NCBI GenBank assembly: GCA_964612455.1
Contig: CAZTCB010000002.1
Span: forward strand, 15,237-79,236
Length of the DNA: 64,000 nucleotides
DNA from: SFEB01 sp964612455
GTDB taxonomy: Bacteria; Bacillota; Clostridia; Christensenellales; CAG-314
Reading direction: 5' to 3'
Position numbers and translations under genes: made by a program. Below the pieces are notes generated by a model. It searched no databases. It saw only the letters and a program-made list of their open reading frames with translations, and had not been told where the DNA came from. Of the stretch, positions 9,336 to 17,379 are shown piece by piece. Numbering within the stretch: position 1 is the first letter of the stretch; every line of letters starts with the position of its first letter.

Positions 9336-9511
9336 TTTGCACATCCTTTGACGGCAACTATCCTCGTTAATACTTTATTCCCGTGACGAATAAAAGGTGT
9401 ATGTATTCTGCCGTCGTAAAACTATTTTGGACAAAGTCGGCGCATTCTAAACGCCATGTCCGCTTTTTTACGTTAAAAGGCTTTGTTCGGACAATAAATC
9501 GATGTTTTGTC

Positions 9512-9540
9512 TTGACTTAATTTTTATATTGGCTTATAAT
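9512..9540 (+). promoter_or_regulatory. Promoter of lgt-pncB (TTGACT-17-TATAAT)
   Basis: TTGACT at 9512-9517 and a perfect TATAAT at 9535-9540 with 17 bases between. The lgt ATG follows 28 bases later behind AAAGGAG. Confidence 0.82.
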
Positions 9541-9568
9541 ATACGAAAAAGTAAAAGGAGATTGTTTT

Positions 9569-10687
9569 ATGCTTTCTATGTTGGGCGTACCCGTTATCGA
9601 TTTTAACGGCGACGTGTCCGGCAATCCTGCGGTCTCTATATTTGGCGTGGGCATTACTTACTACGCGCTGATTATAGTCACCGGCATGGTATTGGCGATA
9701 CTTTTAATAACCTATTTATTTAAAAAGTGCGGGCTTAATCCCGATGATGTCCTGGACTACGCAATAATACTTATTCCTTGCGCGGTTTTGGGCTGTCGGT
9801 TGTATTTTTTCATGTTTCCTTACGAAGGGACTACGTCCGATTGGTCGGAGTTTTTCAACTTCCGCTCGGGCGGATTGGCGATTTACGGCGGAGTTATCGC
9901 CGGGTATATCGTCGTGAGGGTTGTTTCTTATTTTAAAATGCACAAATTTGAGCGCGTGGCGGATATAATAGCGGTCGGATTGTTGATGGCTCAGGCGATA
10001 GGGCGTTGGGGCAATTTCGTTAACCAGGAGGCATACGGAAACGTCGTGGACAACCCCGCGCTGCAATGGTTCCCTTACGCGGTACATATCGGTTCGTCGT
10101 ATTATCAGGCGACGTTTTTCTACGAGTCGTTTTTAAACATTATCGGTGCGGTCGTCGCGTTTTTGTTAATCACTCGGTGGAAAAATTACAAACGCGGCTT
10201 TAACCTTGCTTTTTACTTTATCTATTACGGCGTAGTGCGTCTTATCGTCGAAAGTTTCCGTTCGGACAGCCTCTATTTTTTTAACACGGGGATAAAGGTA
10301 AGTCAGCTCGTATCGGTCGTCCTTATCGCGATAGGAGCGGTGCGACTTGCGTTGATTTATAGCAAACTGGATTTAAAAATCGACGCATGGTTTGCAAAAG
10401 TCTTAAAAACGCGCGAGCGGTTTGAACGCAATATAGAAAAAGCGCAGGCGAAAGCCGACAGATTGCAGAGTAATGCGGACAAGCTCGCTCAAGAGTTGCC
10501 GGCGGATAGCAAACTCGTCCTTTCCGCCCGAAAAAAAGCCGATTACGCCATGTTGGACTTGATTAACGTCAAGAAAACCGTCAAGAGTTTTTACGACGAT
10601 TATTACAGACACGGACTCGATTTAAAAACGTTGCAAATAGTAAGTAAACAAGAAAAAACGTTGCAACAAAGCACGGAGGAAAAATAA
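9569..10687 (+). CDS. lgt: Prolipoprotein diacylglyceryl transferase with C-terminal coiled-coil extension
   Basis: 372 residues. The first 270 or so form the seven-helix membrane enzyme that transfers diacylglycerol to the lipobox cysteine of prolipoproteins. The Lgt signature GRWGNFVNQE begins at residue 145 and contains the essential arginine (R146). After the last helix an extra stretch of about 95 residues follows, rich in Lys, Ala and Glu with heptad-like spacing (IEKAQAKADRLQSNADKLAQ). Most Lgt proteins end near 270-290 residues, so this is an added cytoplasmic tail. The enzyme would serve the lipoproteins encoded in this same window. pncB starts two bases after its stop. Confidence 0.93.
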   Translation: MLSMLGVPVIDFNGDVSGNPAVSIFGVGITYYALIIVTGMVLAILLITYLFKKCGLNPDDVLDYAIILIPCAVLGCRLYFFMFPYEGTTSDWSEFFNFRSGGLAIYGGVIAGYIVVRVVSYFKMHKFERVADIIAVGLLMAQAIGRWGNFVNQEAYGNVVDNPALQWFPYAVHIGSSYYQATFFYESFLNIIGAVVAFLLITRWKNYKRGFNLAFYFIYYGVVRLIVESFRSDSLYFFNTGIKVSQLVSVVLIAIGAVRLALIYSKLDLKIDAWFAKVLKTRERFERNIEKAQAKADRLQSNADKLAQELPADSKLVLSARKKADYAMLDLINVKKTVKSFYDDYYRHGLDLKTLQIVSKQEKTLQQSTEEK

Positions 10688-10689
10688 TA

Positions 10690-12126
10690 ATGGAACCGAG
10701 AAACCTTACGTTGTTGACCGATTATTACGAGTTGACGATGATGAACGGGTATTTCAGAAAAAATATGCGAAACCGTACGGCGGTTTTCGATTTGTTCTTT
10801 CGCTCAAACGCAGAGAGCAATTACTGTCTGGCAGCAGGGCTCAGTCAGGCGTTGGATTATATAAAAAATCTTCACTTCGGCAAAGAAGAAATAGAGTATC
10901 TTCGCAGTACGGGTGAATTTAAAGATGACTTTTTGGATTATCTTGCCACGTTTAAGTTTACGGGGGATATTTACGCGGTAGAGGAAGGTACCGTCGTTTT
11001 CCCTTACGAACCTTTATTGATTGTTAAGGCACCGATAATGGAAGCACAACTCGTCGAGTCGGCGTTGCTGAATATCATGAATTTTCAAACGCTGATTGCG
11101 ACTAAGGCAAGCAGAATAACCCGTGCCGCTTATCCCGGCAAAGTTATCGAGTTCGGGCTCAGGAGAGCGCAGGCACCGGACGCGGCGATTTACGGCGCGC
11201 GAGCGGCGATAATCGGCGGATGCAACAGCACGAGCAACGTTTTGGCGGCGCAGATGTTCGGTTATCCGCCAAAGGGTACTCATGCTCATAGCTGGATAAT
11301 GTCTTTTCCGAGCGAGATAGACGCTTTCCGCGCTTATGCCGAAATTTATCCTAACAGTTGTTTATTGCTGGTCGATACTTACGACACTTTAAACAGCGGC
11401 ATTCCCAACGCCATTACCGTATTTAAAGAAATGCGGGCAAAAGGTTTAAAACCTTCGGGAATCCGTCTTGACAGCGGCGATTTGGCGTATTTGAGCAAAA
11501 AGGCGCGCCAGATGCTGGACGCAGAGGGCTTTAATGACGTCAAGATTTTCGCAGGAGGAGACCTTGACGAATACGTCGTCACCAGTCTTAACCTTCAGGG
11601 TGCAAAAATCGACTTGTACGGAATAGGTACGAAACTAATCACGAGCTTTACCAATCCGAGCCTCGGCGGCGTTTACAAGTTGGCGGCTATCCAAGACGAA
11701 AACGGCATGCAACCCAAGATGAAAATAAGCGACAATCCCGAAAAGGTAACCAATCCCGGTGAAAAACGCATATATAGATTCGTTAATAAAACCACGGGTA
11801 AAGCTATTGCCGACGTTATATGTCTTGCCGACGAAAAAATCGACGAAACGAAACCGTACACGTTGATTCATCCCGTAGACAGATGGAAGACCAAAGAGGT
11901 AAAAAACTTTACCGCAGTACCTTTGTATAAAAAAGTAGTAGAAAATGGCGTGCAAATATACGATTGCCCGCCGCTTGAGAGAGTCTGCCAACACGCTCGC
12001 GAGAGTCTCGACGGATTTTGGGAGGAGTACAAGCGCATAGAGAGACCGCAGTTGTACAAGGTCGATTTATCCGAAAAACTGTACGATTTAAAACAATCGA
12101 TGCTTTCAAAATTGGGTAAACGTTAA
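10690..12126 (+). CDS. pncB: Nicotinate phosphoribosyltransferase
   Basis: 478 residues, the long Firmicute form. It begins LTLLTDYYELTMMNGYF, then has EFGLRRAQ and the phosphoribosyl-pyrophosphate site region SGIRLDSGDL, all typical of the enzyme that makes nicotinate mononucleotide from nicotinate in NAD salvage. The C-terminal third carries the extra domain seen in Bacillus-type proteins. GGAGG lies inside the end of lgt, ten bases before the ATG, so the pair is an operon. Confidence 0.94.
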   Translation: MEPRNLTLLTDYYELTMMNGYFRKNMRNRTAVFDLFFRSNAESNYCLAAGLSQALDYIKNLHFGKEEIEYLRSTGEFKDDFLDYLATFKFTGDIYAVEEGTVVFPYEPLLIVKAPIMEAQLVESALLNIMNFQTLIATKASRITRAAYPGKVIEFGLRRAQAPDAAIYGARAAIIGGCNSTSNVLAAQMFGYPPKGTHAHSWIMSFPSEIDAFRAYAEIYPNSCLLLVDTYDTLNSGIPNAITVFKEMRAKGLKPSGIRLDSGDLAYLSKKARQMLDAEGFNDVKIFAGGDLDEYVVTSLNLQGAKIDLYGIGTKLITSFTNPSLGGVYKLAAIQDENGMQPKMKISDNPEKVTNPGEKRIYRFVNKTTGKAIADVICLADEKIDETKPYTLIHPVDRWKTKEVKNFTAVPLYKKVVENGVQIYDCPPLERVCQHARESLDGFWEEYKRIERPQLYKVDLSEKLYDLKQSMLSKLGKR

Positions 12127-12141
12127 AGTCGAAGGTGAACG

Positions 12142-12603
12142 ATGATTTGCATTAAACAAGTAAAAAAAGAAGTTATCTTGGATTTGGCTTTGTCTTGCGG
12201 ACAGGATTATTTTATTGCAGCCGATGAAAAAATCGGTACAATCCATGTCGCGTATTTCGATGATGACGGCAGTGTCGTCGGGTGTCTGTCGATGTCCGTC
12301 ACGGCAAAGACCTGTTTCGAGTCGATACCGCAATACAAGATAGACGGTATAGCGGTTAAAGAAAACAAGCAAAACGGCGGTATAGGCTTTGCGTTGTTAA
12401 AGATGGCGGAGTTTATCGCGCTCAACAATCAAGTCGGTTGCGTGTGGCTCGATAGCAACGCCGCGTTTGCCGGTTACTTTAAAAAACACGGGTACTCGAT
12501 GCAAACCGTAGCTCACGCGCTCGTTAAATACCCCGAGGATCATTGTTGCTCGTCATGCGTCGATTGCAGTCAAAATAACGTTTGCAGCATTAAGCATGAG
12601 TGA
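12142..12603 (+). CDS. GNAT-family N-acetyltransferase with Cys-rich tail
   Basis: 153 residues. The acetyl-CoA-binding A motif is recognisable in GIAVKENKQNGGIGFALL, and a later VWLDSNAAFAGYFKKHGY matches the B motif of GNAT enzymes. The last 25 residues contain six cysteines (HCCSSCVDCSQNNVC), an arrangement that could bind a metal or an iron-sulfur cluster and is not part of the ordinary GNAT fold. Substrate unknown. It follows pncB by 15 bases and may be co-transcribed. The xre-type gene converges on it one base later. Confidence 0.75.
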   Translation: MICIKQVKKEVILDLALSCGQDYFIAADEKIGTIHVAYFDDDGSVVGCLSMSVTAKTCFESIPQYKIDGIAVKENKQNGGIGFALLKMAEFIALNNQVGCVWLDSNAAFAGYFKKHGYSMQTVAHALVKYPEDHCCSSCVDCSQNNVCSIKHE

Positions 12604-12604
12604 T

Positions 12605-12850
12605 TTAATTTTCAAGGTCGAGATTTTCGGCAAAAAAAGCTTTGTCGTCGATAAACTCGCTCGGGGTTACTCCGAGACCGTTGGCTAACAAAATAACAGT
12701 CTTTAAACTGATGCCTTTAGTGCGTCTTTGCATTATACTTTTTATAGTGGCAAACGGAACACCCGAAACCTGAGCGAGTTTGTATTGAGTCATATCGTCA
12801 TCCATGTATTTATAAAGCCTTTCGACGACGGCGTCGTTTAATGTTTTCAT
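12605..12850 (-). CDS. Small HTH (XRE-type) transcriptional regulator
   Basis: 81 residues consisting of a Cro/C1-type helix-turn-helix: MTQYKLAQVSGVPFATIKSI forms helices 2 and 3 of the fold, followed by SLKTVILLANGLGVTPSEFI. There is no sensor domain. Such one-domain regulators often control a neighbouring gene or themselves. The divergent acetyltransferase at 12946 shares its upstream region (95 bases) and is the natural candidate target. Confidence 0.87.
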   Translation of the reverse strand: MKTLNDAVVERLYKYMDDDMTQYKLAQVSGVPFATIKSIMQRRTKGISLKTVILLANGLGVTPSEFIDDKAFFAENLDLEN

Positions 12851-12945
12851 AACTTTTTTCTCCGTCGTTAGTTTGCTTAAAAAACATCAAAATATGTGTG
12901 TGTCTGAAAACCTTTTTGCTATCGATTACAATAGGAGAAAAAACA

Positions 12946-13572
12946 ATGGATAAAAATGAATATACGATTCGTCGGGAAAGACAAGAAGATCATCGGGAGG
13001 TTGAAAACCTCGTGAGAGAGGCGTTTTACAACGTTTATCGTCCCGGTTGTCTCGAGCACTACGTTTTAAATCAATTGCGAGACAATACCGATTTTATCGC
13101 TCAACTCGATTTCGTGTTAGAAAAAGACGGAAAAATCATCGGACAAAACGTATTCGTTAACGCAACGGTGAGAGCCGACGACGGCAAATCTATCCCCGTC
13201 GCCACGATGGGACCTATCTGTATCGCGCCGGAGTTAAGAGGGCAGGGCTACGGAAAAATCTTGCTGGACTTTACTTTGGATAGAGCCAAGGAGTACGGCG
13301 TCAAAGCCGTCTTGTTTGAGGGTGATATCGGTTTTTACGGCAAAAGCGGTTTCGATTACGCAAGCAAATTCGGTATTCGTTATCACGGATTGCCGGAGGG
13401 TGCAGACGATTCGTTTTTTCTTTGCAAAGAGTTGGAAAAAGGTTTTTTCGACGGAGTAACGGGAGAATACGCTACGCCTAAATGTTATTTTGTGGACGAA
13501 GCGGACGCGGAGGAATTTGACAAAACTTTTCCCGCAAAAGAAAAATTGAAACTAAAAGGACAGATTTTTTAA
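12946..13572 (+). CDS. GNAT-family N-acetyltransferase (YhbS-like)
   Basis: 208 residues. It opens YTIRRERQEDHREVENLVRE and has the acetyl-CoA loop APELRGQGYGKILLD, then VLFEGDIGFYGKSGF, the order seen in YhbS-like acetyltransferases. The frame is open 48 bases further upstream, but the ATG at 12946 has ATAGGAG in front of it and is preferred. Substrate unknown. It is divergent from the small XRE regulator. Confidence 0.85.
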   Translation: MDKNEYTIRRERQEDHREVENLVREAFYNVYRPGCLEHYVLNQLRDNTDFIAQLDFVLEKDGKIIGQNVFVNATVRADDGKSIPVATMGPICIAPELRGQGYGKILLDFTLDRAKEYGVKAVLFEGDIGFYGKSGFDYASKFGIRYHGLPEGADDSFFLCKELEKGFFDGVTGEYATPKCYFVDEADAEEFDKTFPAKEKLKLKGQIF

Positions 13573-13620
13573 TAAAGAAATCGATAAACGTAAAAAGTCC
13601 TTCACGATTGATTAAATCGA

Positions 13621-13649
13621 TTGACATGAAAAGTGCGACATGGTATAAT
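13621..13649 (+). promoter_or_regulatory. Consensus promoter of the riboswitch-mntP unit (TTGACA-17-TATAAT)
   Basis: Perfect -35 TTGACA (13621-13626) and perfect -10 TATAAT (13644-13649) with a 17-base spacer. The strong promoter leaves regulation to the riboswitch that starts a few bases downstream. Confidence 0.9.
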
Positions 13650-13655
13650 ACCGTT

Positions 13656-13838
13656 GTTCCGTGAGGGAGTAGTAACCGTTTGTTTGAGACGGAACAAGTC
13701 AACATACTGATCGTTTTTTTCGGTCTGGCTTGTTTTAATTTACGAGACTTGCGTAGAGCTATAGCGGCTGTGCGTTGGTGGAGTTTATCGTGTGTCGACA
13801 AACCCGAGTATAGCGTATTATACTCGGGTTTATTTTTT
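13656..13838 (+). promoter_or_regulatory. yybP-ykoY manganese riboswitch with intrinsic terminator
   Basis: Two conserved boxes of the Mn2+-sensing yybP-ykoY class are present: GGGAGTAG at 13665-13672 and GTCAACATACT at 13698-13708. A variable middle section follows, then a strong hairpin (arms AAACCCGAGTATA and TATACTCGGGTTT, 13799-13832) with a T-run. The mntP ribosome site lies just after it. In known members Mn2+ binding stabilises the aptamer and prevents the terminator, so the exporter is made when manganese is high. The ON behaviour here is inferred from that knowledge and from the downstream gene. Confidence 0.92.
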
Positions 13839-13859
13839 TGCTGGAGGATAAAAACGGCA

Positions 13860-14441
13860 ATGTGGAACTTTACTTATTTTTTCAACAACGTTTTGCTCGG
13901 AGTCGGGTTGGCGATGGACGCTTTTACCGTGTCGCTTGCCAACGGGCTTAACGAAAAGGACATGAATAAAGCAAAAACTTGCGGTATTGCGGGGATATTT
14001 GCTTTCTTTCAGGCGCTTATGCCGATGGTTGGCTGGGTGTGCGTACATACGATTTTAACGTATTTTCAGGCATTTGAACGCTTTATCCCTTGGATTGCGT
14101 TGGTGTTGCTTGTTTTTATCGGTGGCAAAATGCTGATAGAAGGTATACGCAACAAAGGCGACGAAGAACCTACCAAAGTCGGCATACTTGCTTTGTTGGT
14201 GCAGGGAGTGGCTACGTCGATAGACGCGCTTTCCGTCGGATTTACGATTGCCGAATACGATTTTTTAATGGCTTTCGTCGCCGCGATGATTATTGCCGCG
14301 GTAACTTTTGCCATATGTATGCTCGGGCTGTTTATAGGTAAAAAATTCGGTACGAAACTTGCGGGCAAAGCGACGATTTTGGGCGGAATAATACTAATCG
14401 GGATAGGCGTAGAAATATTTTTAACGGGCATCTTGGGTTAA
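13860..14441 (+). CDS. mntP: Manganese efflux pump MntP
   Basis: 193 residues, six membrane helices, the usual size. GVGLAMDAFTVSLANG near the start and GVATSIDALSVGFTI in the second half are the duplicated half-motifs of MntP, each with the conserved aspartate. The protein exports Mn2+. The frame is open back to 13680, but that would run through the riboswitch and terminator. The ATG at 13860 has CTGGAGG 12 bases before it. Control by the upstream manganese riboswitch fits the function exactly. Confidence 0.95.
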   Translation: MWNFTYFFNNVLLGVGLAMDAFTVSLANGLNEKDMNKAKTCGIAGIFAFFQALMPMVGWVCVHTILTYFQAFERFIPWIALVLLVFIGGKMLIEGIRNKGDEEPTKVGILALLVQGVATSIDALSVGFTIAEYDFLMAFVAAMIIAAVTFAICMLGLFIGKKFGTKLAGKATILGGIILIGIGVEIFLTGILG

Positions 14442-14580
14442 CGTTTTACTGTCGCAGTATTTAAATATAATTGCCAAAAAGGCTGTTTAAGTCGTCAATC
14501 AGCGCGTTTAAGTCGCCAATGCGGCGATTTTGTCCGAGAGGGGTTTATTGAAAGCGATTATCGCGAAATAAAACTCGGGC

Positions 14581-14609
14581 TTGCGTTTTTTTAAAAAGCA
14601 TGGTAAAAT
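14581..14609 (+). promoter_or_regulatory. Promoter of the HIT gene (TTGCGT-17-TAAAAT)
   Basis: TTGCGT at 14581-14586 and TAAAAT at 14604-14609, 17 bases apart, about 50 bases before the start codon. Confidence 0.6.
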
Positions 14610-14659
14610 ATTTTAAAAGCGGTAATTGTCGTTACCGAAAAAAACAAGGAGTATTGACA

Positions 14660-15070
14660 ATGAAAGACGATTGCATATTTTGTAAAATAATCAAAGGTGA
14701 AATTCCGTCGTTTAAAATTTATGAGGACGAAAAGACGTATGCGTTTTTGGATATCAAACGCGACGTGGTCGGGCATACGCTCGTTATCCCCAAGAAACAT
14801 TTTGTTAACCTTCTCGATTGCGACGACGAATACCTGACCGCCGTAATGGATACGGTCAAAAAAATTTCACGTCATTATACGGAAAATTGCGGTTTTAGCG
14901 GCGTTAATCTCATCAATTGCAGCGGACTCAGCGCGCAACAATCGGTATTTCACTTTCACGTCCACGTTATTCCCCGCCGTGACGACGACGGATTAAACCT
15001 GTGGCCTCTCGGCGACGGCGACGAAAACATGGATTTGGAGCAGGTAAAAAAAGCGTTGGAGATAAAGTAA
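14660..15070 (+). CDS. HIT-family nucleotide hydrolase/transferase
   Basis: 136 residues. CIFCKIIKGEIPS at the start and the histidine triad FHFHVHVIPR near residue 100 identify the Hint branch of the HIT family (purine nucleoside phosphoramidases). The two N-terminal cysteines resemble the zinc pair of many bacterial HIT proteins. The start at 14660 is chosen because AAGGAG precedes it; 20 additional codons upstream would include the promoter. Transcribed from its own promoter. Confidence 0.92.
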   Translation: MKDDCIFCKIIKGEIPSFKIYEDEKTYAFLDIKRDVVGHTLVIPKKHFVNLLDCDDEYLTAVMDTVKKISRHYTENCGFSGVNLINCSGLSAQQSVFHFHVHVIPRRDDDGLNLWPLGDGDENMDLEQVKKALEIK

Positions 15071-15175
15071 CCGACGTTTAATCGGGTACGCTTGACGGTA
15101 AAAGTCGTTTGTTATTCGACTTTTACCGCGTTTTCGTGCAATTTTTTTAATGCTGTGTTATTAATAAAAAAGAAA

Positions 15176-15616
15176 ATGAATAATACGTTGATTAGACCGA
15201 TAGGCGAAAGAGACAGGACGCGAGTCGTCGAAATGATGAGGGAGTTTTACTCGTCGGAGATGGTTTTTACCGACGGTTCCGACGAAATATTCAACGCGGA
15301 TATAGACGCTTGTATAGGCGACTGTCCGTTTGTCGAAGGCTACGTTTTTGAAAGCGACGGCGTTTTGCAAGGGTACGCTATGATTGCAAAGAGTTTTTCC
15401 ACCGAGTTCGGCAAAAAGTGCATATGGCTCGAGGATATATTTATCGGTGAAAAATACAGGGGACTCGGCATAGGAAGTCGTTTTTTGCGTTATATAGAGG
15501 AAAAATACCCCGATTCCGTCTTTCGTCTCGAGGTGGAGACTGAAAATGCTCGTGCCGTACACGTCTATAAAAAATGCGGTTACGGCGTCCTCCCGTATAT
15601 GGAAATGAAAAAATAA
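15176..15616 (+). CDS. GNAT-family N-acetyltransferase
   Basis: 146 residues. LIRPIGERDRTRVVEMMREF at the start, then IWLEDIFIGEKYRGLGIGSR (acetyl-CoA loop R/Q-x-x-G-x-G) and LEVETENARAVHVYKKCGY are textbook GNAT motifs. Substrate unknown. The frame extends upstream to 15092, but the residues there do not match the family. The ATG at 15176 begins the first beta strand, although no good ribosome site precedes it, so translation may be weak. Confidence 0.83.
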   Translation: MNNTLIRPIGERDRTRVVEMMREFYSSEMVFTDGSDEIFNADIDACIGDCPFVEGYVFESDGVLQGYAMIAKSFSTEFGKKCIWLEDIFIGEKYRGLGIGSRFLRYIEEKYPDSVFRLEVETENARAVHVYKKCGYGVLPYMEMKK

Positions 15617-15657
15617 CTCGGCAAAAGTCTTTTGTCAAGTTGACGAAGCCATGTCGA

Positions 15658-15814
15658 CGGAGCCGAGCCAAGCGACGGAATAGCGATTGTTACCATTAGG
15701 TCAATCGCGTCACCCAAGGGGTGAGATTTCCCGATTGCGCGAAAAAAAGTAAATAAAAAGCACTCGTCAAAAAAAAGTAACGAGTGCTTAATGTGGCACC
15801 TCCAAGGGGAATCG
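15658..15814. repeat. 157-bp tandem repeat, unit 1, with copied 3' end of tRNA-Glu
   Basis: This unit matches unit 2 (15831-15987) at a period of 173 bases, with two substitutions and two one-base changes in A-runs. It holds a hairpin around TCACCC/GGGTGA, a terminator hairpin for the minus strand (GCACTCGT/ACGAGTGC followed by T-rich sequence), and at its right edge (15794-15814) 21 bases identical to the 3' end of tRNA-Glu including CCA. The rest of that tRNA is missing. Confidence 0.93.
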
Positions 15815-15830
15815 TAAGGAGCCCCGCTAT

Positions 15831-15987
15831 CGGAGCCGAGCTAAGCGACGGAATAGCGATTGCTACCATTAGGTCAATCGCGTCACCCAAGGGGTGAGAT
15901 TTCCCGATTGCGCGAAAAAAAAGTAAATAAAAAGCACTCGTCAAAAAAAGTAACGAGTGCTTAATGTGGCACCTCCAAGGGGAATCG
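15831..15987. repeat. 157-bp tandem repeat, unit 2, running into the intact tRNA-Glu gene
   Basis: Second copy of the repeat. Its right edge is the 3' end of the functional tRNA-Glu gene. Its stem-loop at about 15930-15963, with a T-rich run on the minus strand, should terminate the tRNA transcript. Confidence 0.93.
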
Positions 15988-16041
15988 AACCCCTGACTTC
16001 GCCGTGAGAGGGCGGCGTCCTAACCGCTAGACTATGGAGGC
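15967..16041 (-). tRNA. tRNA-Glu (anticodon CTC)
   Basis: 75 bases on the minus strand including encoded CCA. The acceptor arm pairs GCCTCCA with TGGAGGT, the anticodon loop reads CTCTCAC (anticodon CTC), and the T arm has AGGGG-TTCGATT-CCCCT. Discriminator base G. CTC reads the GAG codon; a TTC isoacceptor is expected elsewhere. Confidence 0.95.
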
Positions 16042-16233
16042 ATACGCCAAAGCTCTATTAATGTACCACAAAACAAAAAAAATAGCAAGTTTTTTAAACA
16101 AACTTTTTAATAATTATTTTTGCATTTTAAAAAGCCGTTAAATTCTCTTTTGTCCGTTGCTTTTTACCTCGATGCGGATTAAAGCCAAACTTTAAATTAA
16201 AATATACATGCATTAAAATATTCGCTAAAACCG

Positions 16234-16262
16234 TTGTAAAGTTGCGTATTTTATGCTAAAAT
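16234..16262 (+). promoter_or_regulatory. Promoter of mrnC-rlmB-sigH (TTGTAA-17-TAAAAT)
   Basis: TTGTAA at 16234-16239 and TAAAAT at 16257-16262, 17 bases apart. The second of two adjacent ATGs (16269) lies six bases past the -10, where transcription should begin. Confidence 0.7.
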
Positions 16263-16268
16263 AATATG

Positions 16269-16661
16269 ATGAATAATGTCGTACTTGACCGAGATGTCGT
16301 AAAGACCTACAATCCTATCGTGCTTGCATTTGTCGGCGATGCCGTGCATACTCTTTTCGTTCGCCAAAATTTAGCCGTCAATAGCGATTTTAAGTCGGGA
16401 GAATTGCATAAACGTGCCAAAAACGTCGTTTGCGCAACGCATCAAAGCAAAATGGCGGAAAGTGTTTTGCCCGACTTGACGGAAGACGAAAGAGACGTGT
16501 TTTTCAGAGCAAGAAACGCGCATGTCAAGAGCGTTGCGAAAAACGCAACGCTGACGGATTATAAAAAAGCGAGCGGATTGGAGGCTGTTTTCGGCTTTCT
16601 TTACCTTACGGGACAGTACGAGCGGTTGCAACAACTTTTAAAAATCGGAGAAGAACAATGA
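16269..16661 (+). CDS. mrnC: Mini-ribonuclease III
   Basis: 130 residues. It carries the RNase III catalytic domain only (NPIVLAFVGDAVHTLFVR, with the catalytic acidic residue in GDA), with no double-stranded-RNA-binding domain. This is the hallmark of Mini-III, which matures 23S rRNA ends in Firmicutes. Two ATGs stand side by side at 16266 and 16269. There is no Shine-Dalgarno sequence, and the promoter places the 5' end of the message at the second ATG, so I give that one. As in B. subtilis, rlmB follows immediately (overlap of four bases). Confidence 0.9.
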   Translation: MNNVVLDRDVVKTYNPIVLAFVGDAVHTLFVRQNLAVNSDFKSGELHKRAKNVVCATHQSKMAESVLPDLTEDERDVFFRARNAHVKSVAKNATLTDYKKASGLEAVFGFLYLTGQYERLQQLLKIGEEQ

Positions 16662-17374
16662 ATATAGAGGGAAGAAACGCCGTACTCGAGGCGTTAAAAA
16701 GCGATACTACTTTTGAGTCGCTGTTGGTCGAAAAAGGCATGCAGCACAATATCGTTGCAATGGCGCGCGCCAAGGGTGTAAAAGTTCAATACGTAGACAA
16801 ATCGGTTCTCGATAAAATCAGCGTAACGAAAAAACATCAGGGTTTTATCGGAAAGATAACCGATTTTGAGTACTGCGACGTCGAAGATATTTTAAACCTT
16901 GCCAGACAAAGGGGCGAAGACGCTTTCGTCGTGGTGCTCGACGGGGTAGAAGATCCCCACAATCTCGGGAGTATTTTGCGCGTTTGCGAGTGTGCCGGAG
17001 TACACGGTGTGATTATTCCCAAAAACCGCGCAGTCGGCGTAAACGAAACCGTGATAAAAACGTCTGTCGGCGCAACTCAGCACATGTCGGTTGCTCGCGT
17101 GTCCAATCTCAGCAATGCGGTTGCCGATTTAAAGCGCGCGGGGCTTTGGGTTTACGCCGCCGACATGGACGGACAGGATATTTATTCTACCGACCTCAAG
17201 GGAAAAATCTGTCTCGTCGTTGGAGGAGAGGGCAAAGGCGTCGGTAAACTACTCAAAGAAAACTGCGACGGCGTGGTTGCGTTGCCTTTAAAGGGCAAGG
17301 TCAATAGTTTAAACGCCTCGGTCGCGTGCGGTGTCGTCGTTTACGAAGCACTACGTCAACGCCTTAAAGGTTAA
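16658..17374 (+). CDS. rlmB: 23S rRNA (guanosine-2'-O-)-methyltransferase RlmB
   Basis: 238 residues of the SpoU/TrmH family. A short N-terminal L30e-like substrate-binding domain (EGRNAVLEAL) precedes the knotted SPOUT domain with motifs LDGVEDPHNLGSILRVCE, VVGGEGKGV and LKGKVNSLNASVACGVV. RlmB methylates G2251 of 23S rRNA in the E. coli numbering. Its start overlaps the mrnC stop. Gene order mrnC-rlmB-sigH matches B. subtilis except that yacP is absent. Confidence 0.93.
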   Translation: MNIEGRNAVLEALKSDTTFESLLVEKGMQHNIVAMARAKGVKVQYVDKSVLDKISVTKKHQGFIGKITDFEYCDVEDILNLARQRGEDAFVVVLDGVEDPHNLGSILRVCECAGVHGVIIPKNRAVGVNETVIKTSVGATQHMSVARVSNLSNAVADLKRAGLWVYAADMDGQDIYSTDLKGKICLVVGGEGKGVGKLLKENCDGVVALPLKGKVNSLNASVACGVVVYEALRQRLKG

Positions 17375-17379
17375 ATCAA

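Noticed and set aside
15658..15987. CRISPR array or IS element in the tandem repeat
   Set aside because: Only two units with a 16-base gap, no short regular repeats, no transposase and no cas genes.
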